The notes beneath the pieces were generated by a model that saw only the letters and a program-made list of their open reading frames with translations, made no database searches and was not told the origin of the DNA. The position numbers were made by a program, and so were the translations under genes. Positions 41,843-50,178 of a stretch of 64,000 bases of DNA are shown here, piece by piece; within the stretch, counting starts at the first letter, position 1, and each line of letters opens with the position of its first letter. Source of the DNA: RPQJ01 sp044226195 (GTDB lineage: Bacteria > Pseudomonadota > Gammaproteobacteria > Steroidobacterales > Steroidobacteraceae); the NCBI GenBank assembly GCA_044226195.1, contig JBGAHO010000007.1, positions 43,069 to 107,068 on the forward strand, in the 5' to 3' direction.

Positions 41843-44506
41843 TCAGACCGTCACGGGATTGGGCTTGTCGGGATCGATCCCGAACCGCTCGATCGCGCTC
41901 TTGACCGTCGCGACGTCGAGCTTGCCCTCGTCAGCGAGCGACTTGAGCGCGGCCACCACGACGTAACGGCGATCGACCTCGAAGAAGCCGCGCAGGGCCG
42001 CGCGCGAATCGCTGCGCCCGTAGCCGTCGGTCCCGAGCACCTGGTAGCGGCCCGGCACCCACTGCCGGATCTGGTCCGGCACGATGCGCATGTAGTCGGT
42101 CGCCGCGACGAACGGACCGTTGCGCCCGGCGAGCAATTGCTGCACGTAGGGCCTGCGCGGTTTCTCGCTCGGATGCAGCAGGCTCCAGCGCTCCGCGTCG
42201 AGCGCCTCGCGACGCAGCTCGGAGAAGCTGGTGACGCTGAACACGTCGGCCGGCACGCCGTATTCCTTCTCGAGCAGCACCGCTGCCTCGATCACTTCGC
42301 GCAGGATGGTGCCCGAGCCGAACAGGTTGACGCGTACTTTGCCCTTGCCGCCCTCGCGCAGCAGGTACATCCCCTTGAGGATGCCCGCCTGCGCCTGCGG
42401 CGGCAGCGCCGGGTGCGCGTAGTTCTCGTTCATGCAGGTGATGTAGTAGAAGACGTTCTCCTGCTCGGCGTACATGCGGCGCAGGCCGTCCTGCACGATC
42501 ACCGCGAGTTCGTACGCGAACGCCGGATCGTAAGCGACGCAGTTCGGCACGGTGGTGGCGACCAGCTGGCTGTGGCCGTCCTGGTGCTGCAGGCCCTCGC
42601 CCGCGAGCGTGGTGCGGCCGGCGGTGCCGCCGATCAGGAAGCCGCGGCTCTGCATGTCGCCACCGGCCCAGATGAAGTCGCCGACGCGCTGGAAGCCGAA
42701 CATCGAGTAGTAGATGTAGAACGGGATCATGCTCACGCCGTGATTGGCGTAGGCCGTGCCCGCGGCGATCCAGCTGCACATGGCGCCGCCTTCGTTGATG
42801 CCCTCCTCGAGGATCTGTCCCTTGCGGTCCTCGCGGTAGTAGAGCAGCTGGTCGGCGTCCTGCGGCGTGTAGAGCTGGCCCGCCGAGGAGTAGATGCCGA
42901 TCTGGCGGAACAGGCCTTCCATGCCGAAGGTGCGCGCCTCGTCGGGCACAATCGGCACGACGCGCGGACCGATCGACTTGTCCTTGAGCAGCACGCCGAG
43001 CAGGCGCACCAGCGCCATGGTGGTGGAGAACTCGCGGTCGCCAGACGACTCGAGCAGCGGCCCGAAGGCTTCGAGCGGCGGCACTTCGAGCTGCTCCACC
43101 TGGGTGCGACGCTGCGGCAGGTAACCGCCCAGCGACCGGCGGCGGGCCTGCAGGTACTTGATCTCCTCGCTGCCCTCGGCCGGCCGGTAATACGGCACGC
43201 TGCCGATCTCCTCGTCGGACACCGGGATGTGGAAGCGGTCGCGGAAATCCTTGAGCGCCTCGTCGTCCAGCTTCTTCTGCTGGTGGGTGATGTTGAGGCC
43301 CTCGCCGGCCTTGCCCATGCCGTAGCCCTTGATGGTCTTGGCGAGGATCACCGTCGGCTGGCCCTGGTGCTCCATGGCCGCGTGGTAGGCATTGAAGACC
43401 TTGAGCGGGTCGTGGCCGCCGCGGTTCAGCATCCAGATGTCGTCGTCCGACAGGTTGGCGACCATCTCCTTCAGCTCGGGATACTTGCCGAAGAAGTGCT
43501 CGCGCGTGTACGCGCCTCCCTTGGCCTTGAAGTTCTGGTACTCGCCGTCGACGCACTCCATCATCAGCCGGCGCAGCAGGCCCTTGTCGTCGCGCTGCAG
43601 GAGCGGGTCCCAGCGCGAGCCCCAGATGACCTTGATGACGTTCCAGCCGGCGCCGAGGAACGCGGCCTCGAGTTCCTGGATGATCTTGCCGTTGCCGCGC
43701 ACCGGTCCGTCGAGCCGCTGCAGGTTGCAGTTGACGACGAACACGAGGTTGTCGAGTTTCTCGCGCACCGCCATGGTGATCGCGCCGAGCGACTCGGGCT
43801 CGTCCATCTCGCCGTCGCCGAGGAACGCCCACACCTTGCGGTCGCTCGCCGGCACCAGGCCGCGGTGCTCGAGGTAGCGGGTGAAGCGCGCCTGGTAGAT
43901 CGCCATCATCGGGCCGAGGCCCATCGACACCGTGGGGAACTGCCAGAAGTTCGGCATCAGCCACGGGTGCGGATAGGACGAGAGTCCGCCGCCGCCGACT
44001 TCCTCGCGGAAGCGGCGCAGGTGGTCTTCCGTGAGCCGGCCTTCGAGGTAGGCACGCGCGTAGATGCCCGGGGACGAGTGTCCCTGGATGAACACCATGT
44101 CGCCGGGGTGTGCGTCGCTCGGCGCGCGCCAGAAGTGATTGAAGCCAACCTCGTAGAGCGTCGCGGCGGACGCGTAGCTCGCGATGTGGCCGCCGTACTC
44201 CGAGCTCTGGCGATTGGCCTGCACCACCATGGCCATCGCGTTCCAGCGGATGTACGCCTTGATGCGGCGCTCGAGCGCGCGGTCGCCGGGATACTCCTGC
44301 TGCTGCGCCGTCGAGATCGTGTTCACGTACGCCGTGTTCTGCTTGAACGGCAGGTAGGCGCCGGAGCGGCGGGTGTGGTCGATGAGGCGCTCGAGCAGGT
44401 AGTGCGCGCGCTCCGCCCCGTGCACCTTGAGGACCGAGTCGATGGACTCGAGCCACTCGCGGGTCTCGCCCGGGTCGGCATCCTCGATCTTCGACACTTC
44501 GAACAT
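41843..44506 (-). CDS. aceE: Pyruvate dehydrogenase E1, homodimeric type
   Basis: Thiamine-diphosphate-dependent decarboxylation of pyruvate and acetylation of E2. The 887 residues match E. coli AceE (887). Landmarks are GHIASYASAATLYEVGFNHF, the ThDP-binding motif starting GDGEMDEPES, QHQDGHSQL, and the C-terminal AATDYMRIVPDQI and LGTDGYGRSD. The start MFEVSKIEDADPGETREWLE has a GGGAG site; upstream in-frame sequence is promoter DNA. The gene is divergent from an M17 aminopeptidase. Confidence 0.98.
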   Translation of the reverse strand: MFEVSKIEDADPGETREWLESIDSVLKVHGAERAHYLLERLIDHTRRSGAYLPFKQNTAYVNTISTAQQQEYPGDRALERRIKAYIRWNAMAMVVQANRQSSEYGGHIASYASAATLYEVGFNHFWRAPSDAHPGDMVFIQGHSSPGIYARAYLEGRLTEDHLRRFREEVGGGGLSSYPHPWLMPNFWQFPTVSMGLGPMMAIYQARFTRYLEHRGLVPASDRKVWAFLGDGEMDEPESLGAITMAVREKLDNLVFVVNCNLQRLDGPVRGNGKIIQELEAAFLGAGWNVIKVIWGSRWDPLLQRDDKGLLRRLMMECVDGEYQNFKAKGGAYTREHFFGKYPELKEMVANLSDDDIWMLNRGGHDPLKVFNAYHAAMEHQGQPTVILAKTIKGYGMGKAGEGLNITHQQKKLDDEALKDFRDRFHIPVSDEEIGSVPYYRPAEGSEEIKYLQARRRSLGGYLPQRRTQVEQLEVPPLEAFGPLLESSGDREFSTTMALVRLLGVLLKDKSIGPRVVPIVPDEARTFGMEGLFRQIGIYSSAGQLYTPQDADQLLYYREDRKGQILEEGINEGGAMCSWIAAGTAYANHGVSMIPFYIYYSMFGFQRVGDFIWAGGDMQSRGFLIGGTAGRTTLAGEGLQHQDGHSQLVATTVPNCVAYDPAFAYELAVIVQDGLRRMYAEQENVFYYITCMNENYAHPALPPQAQAGILKGMYLLREGGKGKVRVNLFGSGTILREVIEAAVLLEKEYGVPADVFSVTSFSELRREALDAERWSLLHPSEKPRRPYVQQLLAGRNGPFVAATDYMRIVPDQIRQWVPGRYQVLGTDGYGRSDSRAALRGFFEVDRRYVVVAALKSLADEGKLDVATVKSAIERFGIDPDKPNPVTV

Positions 44507-44628
44507 TCGCTTACTCCCGACCTGCCTGATAGCATGCCGCCGCGCCCGGGCGCGCATCCGCGGGGCACGCGGCGCAAAGGGTCCGGCAATGATCGTTTCA
44601 TGCCCGTACAGGGTCAAGGCAATACTCC
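44507..44628. promoter_or_regulatory. Divergent aceE / aminopeptidase control region
   Basis: 122 bases between the two starts. It contains a perfect 14-bp palindrome CGCGCCCGGGCGCG (44541-44554) about 35 bases before aceE, a candidate regulator site. No PdhR-like consensus is seen. AAGG at 44616-44619 may serve the aminopeptidase GTG. Confidence 0.4.
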
Positions 44629-46149
44629 GTGAAATCCCTCCCACCTGACGCGCAGATCGAGGTCCAGGCCCGCGACGTGGCGGCGAGCGAAGCGACGCTG
44701 GCCCGTGTCGATGCGGCGATTTTCCTGCTGGAGCGACCGGCGCGCGAAACTGCGCTGCGCGGCCTGCCCCATGCACCGCTGTGGAGCGCGCTGCACCGCG
44801 CACAGCGCGGAGCGGACCCGAATGCGACCCTCGTCGCACGCCTGCCGAACGCCCGCCACACGCTGGTCGTGGTCGGTTTCGTCGATCCGCAGGCGAGCGC
44901 CTTCCAGCGGCTGGAGCTCGCCGCCAAACTGGTGCGCGAGGCCCTGCGGCCCGGCGTGAAGCGGCTGCAGTTGCACGCGCCGGACTTCGCCGGCGGGCGC
45001 CGCACGCAGATGATCGAGGCCCTCTTGAGCGCGACGCTCGCAGCCGCTGCGCCCATGCCCGAGCAGAAGACGAAGCGCACCGCCCCGGCGGATCTCGCGC
45101 GCATCGACCTGGGCTCGCGGCCCGACCCGGCGTACGACCAGGCCGTGGCGATCGCCGCCGGCAATCACCTCGCACGCTGGCTCGCCCTGCTGCCGCCGAA
45201 CGTGCTCGACTGCGTCGCGTACCGCCGCGCGCTGCAGCAGCTCGCGCGCCGCGAGGGCTGGAGCTTCCGGTTCTACGATCTCGCGACGCTCAAGCGGCTC
45301 GGCGCGGGCGCCTTCCTCGCCGTCGCGCGCTCGAACCCGCACCGGGGCGCCGGCATCGTGCGGCTCACGTACCGTCCGCGGGGTCGTGTGCGCGAGCGCA
45401 TCGCGCTGGTCGGCAAGGGCATCTGCTTCGACACCGGCGGCATCAATCTCAAGGCCCACCGCAGCATGTACACCATGCACGGCGACATGCAGGGCAGCGC
45501 GGTCGCCGTCGGCACCCTGCTCTCGCTCGCCCGCCAGCGCGCGCCGTACGCGATCGACTGCTGGCTGGCGCTCACCGAGAACCAGATCGGCCCCGAGGCG
45601 TACCGCCCGCAGGAAGTCGTCACGGCCGTCAACGGCACGACGATCCAGGTCGTGCACAGCGACGCCGAGGGCCGCATGGTGCTCGCGGACACGCTGGCGC
45701 TCGCCTCGCGCGAGCGCCCGGCGTTCATGCTCGACTTCGCCACGCTCACGGGCGCCTGTGTCGCCGCGCTCACCGAGCGCTACAGCGGCGCGTTCACGAA
45801 CCGCGACGCGCTGCACGGCTGGCTGCAGGCGACCGGTCGCCAGTGCGGCGAGCGCGTGTGGTGCTTCCCGCAGGATCCCGATTTCGACGCGGAACTCGAG
45901 AGCCCGGTGGCCGACGTCATGCAGTGCACGCTCGACAACAAGGGCGATCACATCCTCGCGGCGCGCTTCCTCGGCCGCTTCGTCGGTCCGGACGTGCCCT
46001 GGGTGCACATCGACCTCGCGTCGGCCGAGCACAAGGGCGGCCTCGCGCACGTTCCCACCGAGTTCACCGGCTTCGGAGTACGCTATGCATGCCACCTGCT
46101 CGGCGACCCGGCCGTGCTGTCGGCACGACTGACGCGAGCCGCCCCTTGA
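44629..46149 (+). CDS. M17 leucyl aminopeptidase family protein
   Basis: 506-residue dizinc exopeptidase. The catalytic domain has VGKGICFDTGGINLKAHRSM (metal-binding Lys and Asp plus the catalytic Lys), MHGDMQGSA, and SDAEGRMVLADTL with the Asp, Glu and bicarbonate-binding Arg. The usual N-T before DAEGR is H-S here, which keeps all metal ligands. The N-terminal domain (about 1-170) is divergent. The start is GTG at 44629. It is coupled to pyrC by a TTGA overlap. General peptide turnover is the likely role. Confidence 0.92.
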   Translation: MKSLPPDAQIEVQARDVAASEATLARVDAAIFLLERPARETALRGLPHAPLWSALHRAQRGADPNATLVARLPNARHTLVVVGFVDPQASAFQRLELAAKLVREALRPGVKRLQLHAPDFAGGRRTQMIEALLSATLAAAAPMPEQKTKRTAPADLARIDLGSRPDPAYDQAVAIAAGNHLARWLALLPPNVLDCVAYRRALQQLARREGWSFRFYDLATLKRLGAGAFLAVARSNPHRGAGIVRLTYRPRGRVRERIALVGKGICFDTGGINLKAHRSMYTMHGDMQGSAVAVGTLLSLARQRAPYAIDCWLALTENQIGPEAYRPQEVVTAVNGTTIQVVHSDAEGRMVLADTLALASRERPAFMLDFATLTGACVAALTERYSGAFTNRDALHGWLQATGRQCGERVWCFPQDPDFDAELESPVADVMQCTLDNKGDHILAARFLGRFVGPDVPWVHIDLASAEHKGGLAHVPTEFTGFGVRYACHLLGDPAVLSARLTRAAP

Positions 46150-47183
46150 CACAGACCCTGCGCCTCCTGCGACCCGACGACTGGCACCTGCACCTGCGCG
46201 ACGGCGCCCACCTGGCGTCGGTGTTGCCGCACACGGCGCGCTGTTTCGCCCGCGCCGTCGTCATGCCGAACCTCAAGCCACCGATGACGACCACCGCGGC
46301 GCTCGGCGAGTACCGCGCACGCATCCTGGCCGCCCTGCCCGCGGGCCGGACGTTCGAGCCGCTGATGACGCTGTACCTCACCGACCGGACCGGTCCGGAC
46401 GAGATCCGGCGGGCGCGCGACAGCGGTTACGTGGTCGGTGCGAAGCTCTATCCGGCCGGTGCCACGACCAACTCCGACTCGGGCGTCACCTCGATCGAGT
46501 ACCTGTGGCCGGCGCTCGAGACGATGGCGGAGACCGGACTCGTCCTGCAGGTGCACGGCGAGGTCACCGAGGCGCGGGTCGACGTGTTCGACCGCGAACG
46601 CGTCTTCATCGACGAGTTGCTGACGCGCATCGTCGAGCGGGTTCCGCAGCTCAAGGTCGTCTTCGAGCACATCACCACGCGCGAGGCCGTGAGCTTCGTG
46701 CGCGAGGCGCGCGCCGGCGTAGCGGCGACGATCACGCCACAGCACCTGCTGCACAACCGCAATGCGATCTTCGAGGGCGGCATCCGTCCGCACCTGTATT
46801 GCCTGCCGGTGCTCAAGCGCGAGCACGACCGGGAGGCGCTGCTCGCGGCCGCCACCAGCGACGACGCACGCTTCTTCCTCGGCACCGACAGCGCGCCGCA
46901 CGCGGTGCACGCCAAGGAATCGGCCTGCGGCTGCGCGGGCATCTTCTCGGCGCCCGCGGCGCTCGAACTGTACGCCGAGGCGTTCGAGCAGGCCGGCCGG
47001 CTCGACCGGCTGCAGGCGTTCGCCTCGGAACGGGGCGCCGATTTCTACGGACGGACGCGCAACCGCGACACGATCACGCTGCGCCGCGAACCCTGGGTCG
47101 TCCCGGCGCGCTACGCCTTCGGCAGCGACGAGATCGTGCCGATGCGCGCGGGCACCACGCTCGAGTGGCGGGTCGAGGCATGA
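46146..47183 (+). CDS. pyrC: Dihydroorotase, class II
   Basis: Zinc enzyme of pyrimidine synthesis closing carbamoyl-aspartate to dihydroorotate. 345 residues (E. coli 348). Ligand motifs are WHLHLRDG, GAKLYPAGATTNS with the carboxylated Lys, LQVHGEVTE, VFEHITTREA, ATITPQHLLHNRN and GTDSAPHAVHAKE. The TTG start (46146) overlaps the preceding TGA; no ATG fits the N-terminus TQTLRLLRPDDWHLHLRDG. It is coupled by ATGA to rnt. Confidence 0.96.
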   Translation: MTQTLRLLRPDDWHLHLRDGAHLASVLPHTARCFARAVVMPNLKPPMTTTAALGEYRARILAALPAGRTFEPLMTLYLTDRTGPDEIRRARDSGYVVGAKLYPAGATTNSDSGVTSIEYLWPALETMAETGLVLQVHGEVTEARVDVFDRERVFIDELLTRIVERVPQLKVVFEHITTREAVSFVREARAGVAATITPQHLLHNRNAIFEGGIRPHLYCLPVLKREHDREALLAAATSDDARFFLGTDSAPHAVHAKESACGCAGIFSAPAALELYAEAFEQAGRLDRLQAFASERGADFYGRTRNRDTITLRREPWVVPARYAFGSDEIVPMRAGTTLEWRVEA

Positions 47184-47872
47184 GCTCGTCCGCCAGTGCC
47201 TACCGGATGTCCGGTCGCTTCCGCGGCTTCCTGCCGGTCGCGGTCGACGTCGAGACCGGCGGCTTCAATGCCTCGACCGACGCCCTGCTCGAGATCGCGG
47301 CCGTGGTGATCGAGATGTCGCCGGTCGGCCAGCTGCGGCCGGGGCCGAGCTTCCGCTACCACGTGCAGCCGTTCCACGGCTCGCGCATCGACCCGGCCTC
47401 GCTCGCGGTGAACGGCATCGACCCGCACCATCCGCTGCGGCCCGCGATGCCGGAGAAAGAAGCGCTGACGCAGCTGTTCCGCGAGATCCGCAAGGCCGTG
47501 CGCGACGCGGAATGCACGCGGGCCGTGCTGCTCGGCCACAACGCGTCGTTCGACCTCGGCTTCCTCAACGCCGCGGTCGCGCGCACGGACATCAAGCGCA
47601 ATCCGTTCCACCCGTTCTCGAGTTTCGACACCGCGACGCTCGGTGGCGTGGCGTACGGCCAGACGGTGCTCGCGCGCGCCGTGACGGCGGCGGGCCTGGC
47701 TTGGGACACGTCGGCCGCGCATTCCGCGATCTACGACGCGGAACGCACGGCCTCGCTGTTCTGCATGGTCTGCAATCGCTTCCAGTCGATCTACGAGGAA
47801 GGGCTCGAGCGCGCGCCGGAACTGGCCGCGCCCGACGAAACGTCGCTAGAGCGGCTCGACGACGAAGCCTAG
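47180..47872 (+). CDS. rnt: Ribonuclease T
   Basis: DEDDh 3'-5' exoribonuclease that trims tRNA CCA ends and matures stable RNAs. 230 residues. ExoI motif PVAVDVETGGFNASTDALLE, ExoII GHNASFDLGFLNAAV, ExoIII HSAIYDAERTASLFC. The pyrC-rnt-grxD neighbourhood is usual for Gammaproteobacteria with RNase T. Its TAG shares a CTAG with the stop of the convergent grxD. Confidence 0.96.
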   Translation: MSSSASAYRMSGRFRGFLPVAVDVETGGFNASTDALLEIAAVVIEMSPVGQLRPGPSFRYHVQPFHGSRIDPASLAVNGIDPHHPLRPAMPEKEALTQLFREIRKAVRDAECTRAVLLGHNASFDLGFLNAAVARTDIKRNPFHPFSSFDTATLGGVAYGQTVLARAVTAAGLAWDTSAAHSAIYDAERTASLFCMVCNRFQSIYEEGLERAPELAAPDETSLERLDDEA

Positions 47873-48189
47873 GCCGCGGCGCCGGCCTCGGTGAGCACCT
47901 GCTGCAGCTCACCCTTCTGGTACATCTCGGTGAGGATGTCGGCACCGCCGAGCAGCTCGCCCTTGACGTAGAGCTGCGGGTAGGTCGGCCAGTTCGAAAA
48001 GCGCTTCAGCGCCTCACGCAGCTCGGGATCCTCGAAGATGTTCACGTAGGCGAACTTCGCGCCGCAGGCCTCTAGCGTGCGTACGGCGGACGCCGAGAAC
48101 CCGCACTGCGGGAAGTCCGGCGTGCCCTTCATGTAAAGGATGACCGGGTTGGAATCGAGCTGCTGGCGGATGCGTTGCGTGACGTCCAT
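47869..48189 (-). CDS. grxD: Monothiol glutaredoxin Grx4
   Basis: 106 residues. The monothiol active site is CGFS in GTPDFPQCGFSASAVRTL. The glutathione-binding WPTYPQLYVKGELLGGADI is intact. Such proteins bind a glutathione-coordinated [2Fe-2S] cluster and pass it to targets. The ATG at 48189 is preceded by AGGGG. DUF1289 lies 56 bases upstream on the same strand. Confidence 0.96.
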   Translation of the reverse strand: MDVTQRIRQQLDSNPVILYMKGTPDFPQCGFSASAVRTLEACGAKFAYVNIFEDPELREALKRFSNWPTYPQLYVKGELLGGADILTEMYQKGELQQVLTEAGAAA

Positions 48190-48245
48190 CGTGATACCCC
48201 TGGCCAGGCGCTGGCCGGTCGGAGAGCGGTTGATCGGGCAGCCCC

Positions 48246-48449
48246 TCAGCCCGCGGCGGGCGCGGCAGCCAGGGACTGTTCCGCGAGACGCAGTCGCTCC
48301 AGGCGGGCGATGACGGCCCATTGCTCCGCCGCGCTCATCCGCCCCCAGCGCGCGATCTCGTCGAGCGTGCGCCGGCACCCGACGCACACGCGGTGCGCGT
48401 CGAGTACGCAGATGTTCAGGCAGGGCGAAGTCGGTCCGGCGGCGGTCAT
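48246..48449 (-). CDS. DUF1289 protein
   Basis: 67 residues with four cysteines in the DUF1289 pattern: TSPCLNICVLDAHRVCVGCR followed by RTLDEIARWGRMSAAEQWAV. The cysteines suggest metal or cluster binding. The ATG at 48449 matches the family N-terminus; longer starts lack similarity. Adjacent to grxD, which handles Fe-S clusters, but a functional link is only suggested. Confidence 0.87.
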   Translation of the reverse strand: MTAAGPTSPCLNICVLDAHRVCVGCRRTLDEIARWGRMSAAEQWAVIARLERLRLAEQSLAAAPAAG

Positions 48450-48476
48450 CGTGCCTCGAGTGCCTCTCGCAAGGCG

Positions 48477-48505
48477 TTGAATTATGGGGTGGTGTCGCCT
48501 ATTCT
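48477..48505 (+). promoter_or_regulatory. Sigma70-type promoter of the PuuD-like gene
   Basis: TTGAAT (48477-48482) and TATTCT (48500-48505) with a 17-base spacer, giving a leader of about 70 bases before the ATG at 48584. GGGAGG at 48568-48573 is the ribosome-binding site. Confidence 0.6.
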
Positions 48506-48583
48506 TCAAACCCTTTACTCAGTCCGGGAAATGACGCAAGTCACGGACGGAGAAAGATTTTTCAAACGGGAGGATCCATCGCA

Positions 48584-49186
48584 ATGAACCCACTCAACAC
48601 GGTTCGCGGCTCCATCACGACAGGATTCGTGCTGGCGGTCGTGCTGACCCTGCTGATCGCACCGACCGCATTCCACGAACTCGGCCTCGCCCGCTGGTTC
48701 CACATCCTGTCCGGCATCACCTGGATCGGCCTGCTGTACTACTTCAACCTCGTGCAGGTCCCGGGCCTCGCTGCGGCGGCGGCCGACAAGGGCGGCCCGG
48801 GCGGCGCCGGCATCAGCAAGTACATCGCGCCCCGGGCGCTGCTGTGGTTCCGCTGGGGTGCGGTTGCAACCTGGCTGACCGGTTTCTGGTACCTCGCGCG
48901 CTCCGGCAACCTGGTGGGCGCCTTCACGCTCGGCATGGGCAGCGATCCGTTCAACTACTACCAGCTGATCATCGGCACCGGCGCCTGGCTCGGCACGATC
49001 ATGCTGTTCAACGTCTGGGTCCTCATCTGGCCGAACCAGAAGAAGGTGCTCGGGCTCGTCGCGGCCACGGACGACGAGAAGGCGCAGGCGCGCAAGGTCG
49101 CGCTGCTGGCCTCGCGCACGAACTTCGTGCTGTCGATCCCGATGCTGATGTGCATGGGCTCGGCCACGCACGGCCTGCCGTTCTGA
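48584..49186 (+). CDS. PuuD / urate-oxidase N-terminal-like membrane protein
   Basis: 200 residues, four to five membrane helices. Conserved blocks are ARWFHILSGITWIGLLYYFN, LLWFRWGAVATWLTGFWYLA and IMLFNVWVLIWPNQKK, which match the membrane domain of PuuD-type urate hydroxylases. The cytochrome c domain of full-length PuuD is missing, so urate oxidation should not be assumed. The conserved histidines (FHELGLARWFHIL) may bind heme. It stands alone, with its own promoter and a strong terminator. Confidence 0.8.
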   Translation: MNPLNTVRGSITTGFVLAVVLTLLIAPTAFHELGLARWFHILSGITWIGLLYYFNLVQVPGLAAAAADKGGPGGAGISKYIAPRALLWFRWGAVATWLTGFWYLARSGNLVGAFTLGMGSDPFNYYQLIIGTGAWLGTIMLFNVWVLIWPNQKKVLGLVAATDDEKAQARKVALLASRTNFVLSIPMLMCMGSATHGLPF

Positions 49187-49212
49187 CGCGCCCGCACGCG
49201 TGACCGGCGAGG

Positions 49213-49242
49213 GAAACCCGGCTCCGGCCGGGTTTCTTTTTT
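49213..49242 (+). terminator. Rho-independent terminator
   Basis: Perfect 10-bp stem GAAACCCGGC (49213-49222) / GCCGGGTTTC (49227-49236), loop TCCG, followed by six T (49237-49242). It ends the PuuD-like transcript 27 bases after its stop. Confidence 0.93.
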
Positions 49243-49277
49243 CGGGGACCGGCGCCCGGCGGTATCATCTCGCCACC

Positions 49278-50129
49278 ATGCCGACACCGCCTGCCGATCT
49301 CGCCGCCACGGTCGCCGCCGCCCTCGCCGAGGACGTCGGCAGTGGCGACCTCACCGCCGCCCTCATTCCCGCCACGCGCCAGGGCAGCGCCCGCATCATC
49401 ACGCGCGAGGCCGCCGTGTTCGCCGGCCGCCCGTACGTCGAGGCGGTCTTCCGCCAGGTCGACCCGCGCGTGCGCATCGAGTGGCACACGGACGACGGCG
49501 CGGCCGTCGTGCCGGACCAGTTGCTGTACCGGCTCTCGGGTCCCGCGCGCTCGCTGCTCACCGGCGAGCGCACGGCGCTCAACTTCGTGCAGGCCCTCTC
49601 GGGCACGGCCACGGCGACGCGACGCTACGCCGAGGCAATCGCCGGCCTGCCCTGCCGCATCCTCGATACCCGCAAGACCCTGCCGGGACTGCGCAACGCG
49701 CAGAAATACGCCGTGCGCTGCGGGGGCGGGACCAACCATCGCGTCGGGCTGTACGACGGCATCCTGATCAAGGAGAACCACATCGTGGCGGCCGGCTCGA
49801 TCGGCGCGGCCGTGGCCGCGGCGAAATCGGCCGGGACGCGCGTGCCGGTCGAGGTGGAGGTCGAGTCGCTGGACGAACTGCGGCAGGCGCTCGATGCCGG
49901 TGCGGACATGGCGCTGCTCGACGAGTTCAGCCTCGACGACCTGCGCGCCGCCGTCGCGCTCAACCGCTCGCACGAGCAAGGGCCGATCAAGCTCGAAGCC
50001 TCGGGTGGCATCACGCTGGAGTCGCTGCGCGCGATCGCGGAGACGGGGGTGGACTTCATCTCGGTCGGCTCGCTCACGAAGCACGTGCGCGCGGTCGACC
50101 TCTCGATGCGCTTCGAATTCGCGGATTAG
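49278..50129 (+). CDS. nadC: Nicotinate-nucleotide pyrophosphorylase (quinolinate phosphoribosyltransferase)
   Basis: Converts quinolinate and PRPP to nicotinate mononucleotide in de novo NAD synthesis. The 283 residues start MPTPPADLAATVAAALAEDV. Landmarks are ALAEDVGSGDLT, GERTALNFVQALSGTATATR, DTRKTLPGLRNAQKYAVRCG, HRVGLYDGILIKENH, VEVEVESLDE and KLEASGGITLESL. The stop codon is the first part of a 48-bp palindromic element. Confidence 0.96.
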   Translation: MPTPPADLAATVAAALAEDVGSGDLTAALIPATRQGSARIITREAAVFAGRPYVEAVFRQVDPRVRIEWHTDDGAAVVPDQLLYRLSGPARSLLTGERTALNFVQALSGTATATRRYAEAIAGLPCRILDTRKTLPGLRNAQKYAVRCGGGTNHRVGLYDGILIKENHIVAAGSIGAAVAAAKSAGTRVPVEVEVESLDELRQALDAGADMALLDEFSLDDLRAAVALNRSHEQGPIKLEASGGITLESLRAIAETGVDFISVGSLTKHVRAVDLSMRFEFAD

Positions 50130-50176
50130 GGGACCTTCCTCTTTTTTCGGCGAACGCGAAAAAGAGGAATGTCCCC
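50129..50176. repeat. REP-like GGGGAC...GTCCCC palindrome
   Basis: 48-bp imperfect inverted repeat. Outer arms are GGGGAC (50129-50134) and GTCCCC (50171-50176). Inner arms (50136-50149 and 50156-50169) pair TTCCTCTTTTTTCG with CGAAAAAGAGGAA after a single mismatch. It spans exactly the space between the convergent nadC and GGDEF/EAL genes. It resembles dispersed REP-type elements mobilised by RAYT transposases. It could also terminate transcription in both directions. Confidence 0.75.
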
Positions 50177-50178
50177 TG

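Noticed and set aside
44601..44631. A ten-codon reading frame (ATG at 44601) before the aminopeptidase, resembling a leader peptide.
   Set aside because: No attenuator-type alternative hairpins, no run of regulatory codons and no good ribosome-binding site; probably chance.
44629..46149. Loss of the NTDAEGR motif in the M17 aminopeptidase (HSDAEGR) as a sign of inactivation.
   Set aside because: All metal-binding Asp/Glu, both Lys and the Arg are retained, so the change alone does not imply an inactive enzyme.
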